Source of the DNA: Deltaproteobacteria bacterium
GTDB lineage: Bacteria > Myxococcota_A > Polyangia > Polyangiales > Ga0077539
NCBI GenBank assembly: GCA_016218725.1
Contig: JACRDB010000010.1
Coordinates: 1 to 64,000 of the forward strand
Length of the DNA stretch: 64,000 nt
Reading direction: 5' to 3'
Position 1 is the stretch's first letter. Every line of letters starts with the position of its first letter. Made by a program: the position numbers and the translations under genes. The notes under the pieces are model-generated. The model worked only from the letters and a program-made list of their open reading frames with translations. It was not told where the DNA came from and did no database searches. Positions 59,933 to 64,000 of this stretch are shown in pieces.

Positions 59933-60577
59933 ATGACCTGGCGACGCTCACGGATCCTCCACGCGGCCCTGGTCGCGGCCCTCGGGGCCGTCGTGCTCCT
60001 GCCGTCCATCGCCCCCGCCACGGTGGAGGAGCAGCGCGCCCGGCTGCCCCCTCCCACCACCTGCACGGACCCCATCGAGGGCGTCTGGATGAGCCACAAA
60101 TTCAACCCCTCCCAGGCGGACTGGTACATCTTCACCTTGAGCATCCACCGCACGGCGCCAGGCGCCGCCACGCTCCGGGGGGACATCCTCTCGCACTCCT
60201 GGGAGGGCAGCGCCCAGGACCAGGAGCCCCCTCCGTGCCGCCCGGGGCTGGACCACTGGACCGTGGCCATGCCCGCCGTCGGGGTGGTCGAGCCCGGCGG
60301 GATCGTGCGCTTCGGGGGCACCTCCTGGAGGCCCGAGCAGACCTTCTGCGGCCACGCGCCCCGGCCTGGGCAGTACAACGTAGACCACTTCTCCGGCACC
60401 ATCGACCCGGCGCTGCAGGAGTTCCAGTCGGTCAACAATGACGGCGGGCGCAGCGTCAACGACCCCATGGTCTTTCGCCGCGTGCGGTGCTTCGAGCCCC
60501 CCGTCACGCCCCACATCCAGGTCGCCCCTCCCCCCTTCCGCCCAGCTACCCGCTCCCGCGGCTGCGGCCTCTCTTGA
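59933..60577 (+). CDS. Exported protein of unknown function
   Basis: 214 aa from ATG 59933; a longer frame to 59882 crosses the probable promoter (TATAGT about 20 bp upstream of this ATG). Signal peptide RRSRILHAALVAALGAVVLL with cleavage near APA-T. The mature part begins with cysteine and tryptophan-rich strands (CTDPIEGVWMSHKFNPSQADW, HSWEGSAQDQEPPPC) and looks like a compact beta domain with two or three disulfides. The C-terminal 30 residues are Pro/Arg-rich. Possibly co-transcribed with the DUF58 and transglutaminase genes. Confidence 0.7.
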   Translation: MTWRRSRILHAALVAALGAVVLLPSIAPATVEEQRARLPPPTTCTDPIEGVWMSHKFNPSQADWYIFTLSIHRTAPGAATLRGDILSHSWEGSAQDQEPPPCRPGLDHWTVAMPAVGVVEPGGIVRFGGTSWRPEQTFCGHAPRPGQYNVDHFSGTIDPALQEFQSVNNDGGRSVNDPMVFRRVRCFEPPVTPHIQVAPPPFRPATRSRGCGLS

Positions 60578-60588
60578 AGCCCGTACCC

Positions 60589-61914
60589 ATGGCGCGCTTG
60601 AAGAAACTCCTCGCGGCATTGCTCAGGTACGCTCGCGTCGCCCGGGACCTGTTCCCCCTCACCGCCCTCGGGGCGCTCGTCCTGGCCGGCGCCGCCGTGG
60701 CCTTCCTTCGCTATGGCTACCGCCAGGTGGACCTGATCCTCCTGGTGGTCGGCGCCGTGGGCCTCGGTCTGGGGGTGCTCTGCCTGCTTCTCGTGACAGG
60801 TGCGGCGGTGTGGGTGTGGGTACGCTTCCGGCGACTCTCCGGCGCCGAGGCCCTGAGGCTGGAGTGTGGCTTCGCGGCGAGGACGGGGTTTCAGCTCCCC
60901 TCGCTCTGGTACGTCCCGATGGTTAAGCTGTCCTGGACGTGGCAGAGCCCGGAGGCCACGGTGAGGGCGGTGCCCTTCCGTCGGAGGCTCCACGAAGAGG
61001 TGACCCCCTCGCGCCGGGGGCTCCACGAGGAGATCGTCCGGAAGCTCACGGTGAGCGACGCCTTCGGGCTCACGGCGGTGACGCTCACGCTGCGGGAGGA
61101 GCGCGCGGTGCGCTTCGTCCCCTCGGTGGGGGCGCTGAAACAGATGCACGTGGTGCGGTCCATCGCGGGCGGGGACGCGCTCTCACACCCCGCGGGACCC
61201 CCGGAGGGGGAGCGCGCGGACATGCGGCACTACAACCCCGGGGACCCGATCAAGTTCGTGCTGTGGAAGGTCTTTGCGCGGAGTCGCCAGCTGGTGATCC
61301 GCACGCCGGAGCGGGCGATTTCTCCCGTGCGCCAGACCGTGGCGTACCTGGTGGCCGGCGCCGAGGACGAGCCCGCCGCGGGCGCCGCCCGCGTGGCGGT
61401 GGACTCCGGGGCCCTCGGGAGCGAGTGGGTCCTCGGGGCGGACGGCAACGACGTGTACGCGAAGTCCAGCGTGCAGGCCCTGGAGCTCCTGGCCCGCAGC
61501 GCGGGCACGCCCCCCGGGGGCAGCGGCGCGGGGCTCCAGGACTTCTTGAACAAGGCCACGCCGGGGGGCTCCCTCGGGCGGGCGGTGGTGTTCGTCCCGG
61601 GGCGCCCGGGGCCCTGGCTGGAGCGCGTGGTGGCCGCCGCCCGGAGCCGCTCGGCGCCGGGGCAGGTGTGGTCGCCGGTGGAGTTCGTGGTGTGCACCGA
61701 CGGCATCGAGGTGGGGCGTCGGAGCTCGTGGCTGCCCTCCTGGGCGCTGCGCCGGGAGCCCCCGGCGCCGGGGAGGGCCCGGGCGGCGGCCCTCAAAGAC
61801 GTAAACGCCGTGTGTGACGCCCTGGGCGGCGCCCGCGCGCGGGTGATGGTGGTCGATCGGCTCGCCGGGAGGGTCTTCGCCGAGGGGCACCGCCGGGCCA
61901 TGGAGGCTACGTAG
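60589..61914 (+). CDS. DUF58-domain membrane protein
   Basis: 441 aa from ATG 60589. Two N-terminal membrane helices (LTALGALVLAGAAVAFL and LILLVVGAVGLGLGVLCLLL) precede a periplasmic-type beta region and the DUF58 signature MRHYNPGDPIKFVLWKVFAR, equivalent to RxYxxGDxxRxIxW. Such proteins accompany MoxR-type ATPases and transglutaminase-like membrane proteins. The next gene starts 4 nt after its stop and is of the TgpA type, matching that arrangement; no MoxR gene lies in view. Confidence 0.88.
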   Translation: MARLKKLLAALLRYARVARDLFPLTALGALVLAGAAVAFLRYGYRQVDLILLVVGAVGLGLGVLCLLLVTGAAVWVWVRFRRLSGAEALRLECGFAARTGFQLPSLWYVPMVKLSWTWQSPEATVRAVPFRRRLHEEVTPSRRGLHEEIVRKLTVSDAFGLTAVTLTLREERAVRFVPSVGALKQMHVVRSIAGGDALSHPAGPPEGERADMRHYNPGDPIKFVLWKVFARSRQLVIRTPERAISPVRQTVAYLVAGAEDEPAAGAARVAVDSGALGSEWVLGADGNDVYAKSSVQALELLARSAGTPPGGSGAGLQDFLNKATPGGSLGRAVVFVPGRPGPWLERVVAAARSRSAPGQVWSPVEFVVCTDGIEVGRRSSWLPSWALRREPPAPGRARAAALKDVNAVCDALGGARARVMVVDRLAGRVFAEGHRRAMEAT

Positions 61915-61918
61915 CGCC

Positions 61919-64000
61919 ATGTGGGACAAGCTCGTCGCCGGCTGGCGTCACGCGGTGCGGTGCCTCGCCATGGCCCTCGCGGCCCTGGCCCTCTCCTGGG
62001 GGGTGACCCTCACCGAGGGCCTGGTGGCCGCGCTGGTCGGGGCCCTGGCCGGGGTCTTCGCGGGCGAGGCCCTCGGGCGCTCGCGGCTGCGCCTGCCGGT
62101 GGCCCTGGGGGGGGTGACCCTCGGGCTCCTGGGGCTCTGGGGCCTGGCGTCCCTGGGCGTCCGCCACGAGCTCCTGCCGGAGCTCCTCGGACCGGGCAAC
62201 GCGCTGGTCTTTGCCGCGGTGCTGCGCTTCGGCGGCACGGCCCTGGGGCTGGTCACGGCCCTGAGGCTCGTGGCCGTACGGCGGCCCTCGCTCCTGGCGC
62301 TGGAGCTGGGGGTCATCGCCGCGGCCATCACCAGCGTGTTCGCCGCGCACCGCGACGGCGTGATCGCGCGCCCGCTGGCCCTCTCGGACTGGGCCTGGCG
62401 CAACGACATCGACCCGGTGCATGTGTTCCTCGCCATCGGGGCCGGGAGCGTGGTGCTCCTCGCGGTGCTGCTGGTGGTGGAGACCCGCTCCGGGCGGGGG
62501 CTCTCCTCGCTCCTGGCGCTGGCGGCGCTGGCGCTCTTGTCGGTGCTGTTCTTCAACGTGTCGGGGCTGCCGCAGCCGACCCCGTCCATGGACCTCGGGC
62601 TCACGGACGCGGGCACCGGCGGGCCCCCGCGGCGCACGCCCGACGCGGGCGGCCACGGGCCCTCGCCCAACCCCGGCGGTGACGGAGGCAGCGGCCAGAG
62701 GCCCGGCGAGGACGACGGCGGAGGCGGCCCGGACAGCGGCGGGGAAGACGGCGGCGGCGCGGGCCTCGACGGCGGCGACGGCGGCGGCGGTGGCGCGGGC
62801 CAGGACGCCGGCGACGGCGGCGGTGGCGCCGGACAGGACGCCGGCGACGGCGGCGGTGGCGCCGGACAGGATGCTGGCGAGGGCGGCTCCTCGGGCGGCG
62901 ATGGCGGCGACTCGGGGCTGAACTTCCCGCCGCCGGAGCTCTCCGACGGGGGCGTGGGGCAGGCCCCTCCCCCGCAGGACGCAGGGCGCCCGCCTCCGCA
63001 GGACCCGTTTGACAACCGGGACCGCCCCCCCGGGGGCGCCGCGCCCATGGCCGTGGTCATTCTCGACGACGACTACTCACCGCCGTCCGGTGCGTACTAC
63101 TTCCGCCAGGAGGTGTGGAGCCTCTACACGGGCAGCCGGCTCGTGGCCACCAACCGCAACGACGCCGACCTGGACGTGGTGGACGACTTCCCCACGCTCC
63201 CGACGCCTGCCCGGGAGGTGCCCCCGCGCACGCACCGCACCCGCGTGCGAGGGATGGTGGCGCTCCTGGTGGACCACACGCACCCCTTCGCGCTGGAGAG
63301 CGCCCAGGAGCTGTCCCCCACGCCCAACCCGAACGAGCAGCGCTTCGTGCGCGCGTGGCGCTTCGCCTCCCTCGCCCAGTCCATTGACTACCGGCGCCTG
63401 GTGGGCCGCCGCGCGGGCAACCCCACCTGGAGCGCGGACCTGCGCGGGTACTACACCCAGCCGCCCACGGACCCGCGGTACCGCCAGCTCGCCCAGCAGG
63501 TGGTGGACCGCGCGCTCCCGCAGCGCACGCGGCGGGACCCCTTCGCCCAGGCCCTGGCCATCAAGCTGTACCTGGACCGCGAGCTCATCTACTCCACCCG
63601 CGCCCGCCACGCGACCACCGAGGACTTCCTATGGGGCAACCGCACCGGGTACTGCGTGCACTTCGCCCACTCGGCGGTGTACCTCTGGCGCTCCCTCGGG
63701 ATCCCCTCGCGCATCTCCGCGGGGTACCACTCGGACGAGTCCAACCGCCGGGGCGGCAGCGCCATCCTCCTGCGCTCCGGCGACGCCCACGCCTGGCCCG
63801 AGCTCTACCTCGACGGCGTCGGCTGGGTGGTGCTGGACATCGCCGCGGAGCGCAACATCGACCCCCCGGGCCACGCCACCGACGAGGACCTCCAGCGCAT
63901 CCTCGGGGAGATGGCCCGGCGCCAGCCCCCGAACCCCAACACCCCCCCACAGGATGTCCGCGGCCCGCGCCCCCAGACCCACTACGGCCGGGACCTCGGC
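61919..64000 (+). CDS. TgpA-like membrane protein with transglutaminase core (runs off window end)
   Basis: At least 694 codons from ATG 61919, open at the window edge. Residues 1-220 hold seven or eight hydrophobic helices. About 130 residues rich in Gly/Asp/Gln follow, then a periplasmic domain. The transglutaminase catalytic triad is visible: Cys in NRTGYCVHFAHS near 579, His in SGDAHAWPELY near 623 and Asp in GWVVLDIAAE near 640. It may cleave or crosslink peptide bonds outside the cytoplasm. It pairs with the DUF58 gene just upstream. Confidence 0.87.
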   Translation, partial: MWDKLVAGWRHAVRCLAMALAALALSWGVTLTEGLVAALVGALAGVFAGEALGRSRLRLPVALGGVTLGLLGLWGLASLGVRHELLPELLGPGNALVFAAVLRFGGTALGLVTALRLVAVRRPSLLALELGVIAAAITSVFAAHRDGVIARPLALSDWAWRNDIDPVHVFLAIGAGSVVLLAVLLVVETRSGRGLSSLLALAALALLSVLFFNVSGLPQPTPSMDLGLTDAGTGGPPRRTPDAGGHGPSPNPGGDGGSGQRPGEDDGGGGPDSGGEDGGGAGLDGGDGGGGGAGQDAGDGGGGAGQDAGDGGGGAGQDAGEGGSSGGDGGDSGLNFPPPELSDGGVGQAPPPQDAGRPPPQDPFDNRDRPPGGAAPMAVVILDDDYSPPSGAYYFRQEVWSLYTGSRLVATNRNDADLDVVDDFPTLPTPAREVPPRTHRTRVRGMVALLVDHTHPFALESAQELSPTPNPNEQRFVRAWRFASLAQSIDYRRLVGRRAGNPTWSADLRGYYTQPPTDPRYRQLAQQVVDRALPQRTRRDPFAQALAIKLYLDRELIYSTRARHATTEDFLWGNRTGYCVHFAHSAVYLWRSLGIPSRISAGYHSDESNRRGGSAILLRSGDAHAWPELYLDGVGWVVLDIAAERNIDPPGHATDEDLQRILGEMARRQPPNPNTPPQDVRGPRPQTHYGRDLG
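62792..62881 (+). repeat. 33-bp tandem repeat, about 2.7 copies
   Basis: Units begin at 62792, 62825 and 62858 and each encode 11 residues (GAGQDAGDGGG, cyclically). They lie in the Gly/Asp-rich linker of the transglutaminase protein, and the unit is a multiple of three, so copy change keeps frame. Confidence 0.85.

Overview
The window comes from a very GC-rich Gram-negative bacterium, most likely a myxobacterium (phylum Myxococcota, Polyangia-like). This is inferred from the gene content: many lipoproteins with Asp/Thr/Pro-rich linkers and cysteine-rich or beta-propeller ectodomains, two eukaryotic-type Ser/Thr kinases (one carrying seven RCC1 blades), a TamA/TamB outer-membrane assembly pair and part of a Tad/Flp pilus cluster. 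No rRNA, tRNA, phage or IS transposase gene was seen. Genes are packed tightly, with many 1-4 nt stop/start overlaps and GTG or TTG starts, and no gap longer than 300 bases.

Layout. 1-6922 (minus strand): a cysteine-rich lipoprotein cut by the window edge, a seven-blade Kelch lipoprotein, a Ro60/TROVE-vWA RNA-binding protein with a potentially structured leader, a PlsC-type acyltransferase and a 47-aa acidic protein. 7052-10728 (plus): a Ser/Thr kinase-RCC1 receptor and a flavin monooxygenase/reductase. 10709-13919 (minus): a membrane-anchored protein translationally coupled to a full-length eukaryote-type poly(ADP-ribose) glycohydrolase (PARG), then an RlmI-type rRNA methyltransferase. 14050-15558 (plus): hybrid sensor kinase. 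15555-18779 (minus): XRE-cupin regulator plus an ABC importer of the sulfonate/taurine/nitrate class. 18887-21024 (plus): a P-loop-less APS-kinase-like remnant and a siroheme sulfite/nitrite reductase. 21046-24735 (minus): a 1229-aa GltD-like/FNR-like flavo-iron-sulfur fusion that could supply its electrons.

24848-32628 (plus): TamB and a large TamA/BamA protein, overlapping by 22 nt. 32789-36368 (plus): two Flp pilins, a CpaA prepilin peptidase, two TadE-like proteins and an exported protein; the Tad motor and secretin genes are not here. 36390-43061: unknown protein, MATE exporter, glycine decarboxylase subunit 2, a solitary TaqI/Eco57I-like adenine methyltransferase of visibly lower GC, and RadC. 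43062-48222: two cysteine-rich lipoproteins, a lipoprotein PHP-domain phosphoesterase and a small membrane protein. 48235-49467: SerA. 49480-49642: a 163-bp MITE-like near-palindrome with 33-bp perfect terminal inverted repeats directly in front of serA.

49671-56484 (minus): two coupled lipoproteins (one an 1115-aa beta-propeller protein), a response regulator/histidine kinase pair and a cysteine-rich lipoprotein. 56661-64000 (plus): 2-amino-3-ketobutyrate CoA ligase, a tail-anchored Ser/Thr kinase, QueE, an exported protein, a DUF58 protein and a TgpA-like membrane transglutaminase running off the end.

The points most worth following are the full-length PARG with its coupled membrane partner, the Ro60 gene with a CRISPR-repeat-like hairpin in its leader, the MITE-like element, and the shared GTATACACC motif around the sulfur/nitrogen locus. 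All functional statements rest on motif recognition by eye; no database search was run.
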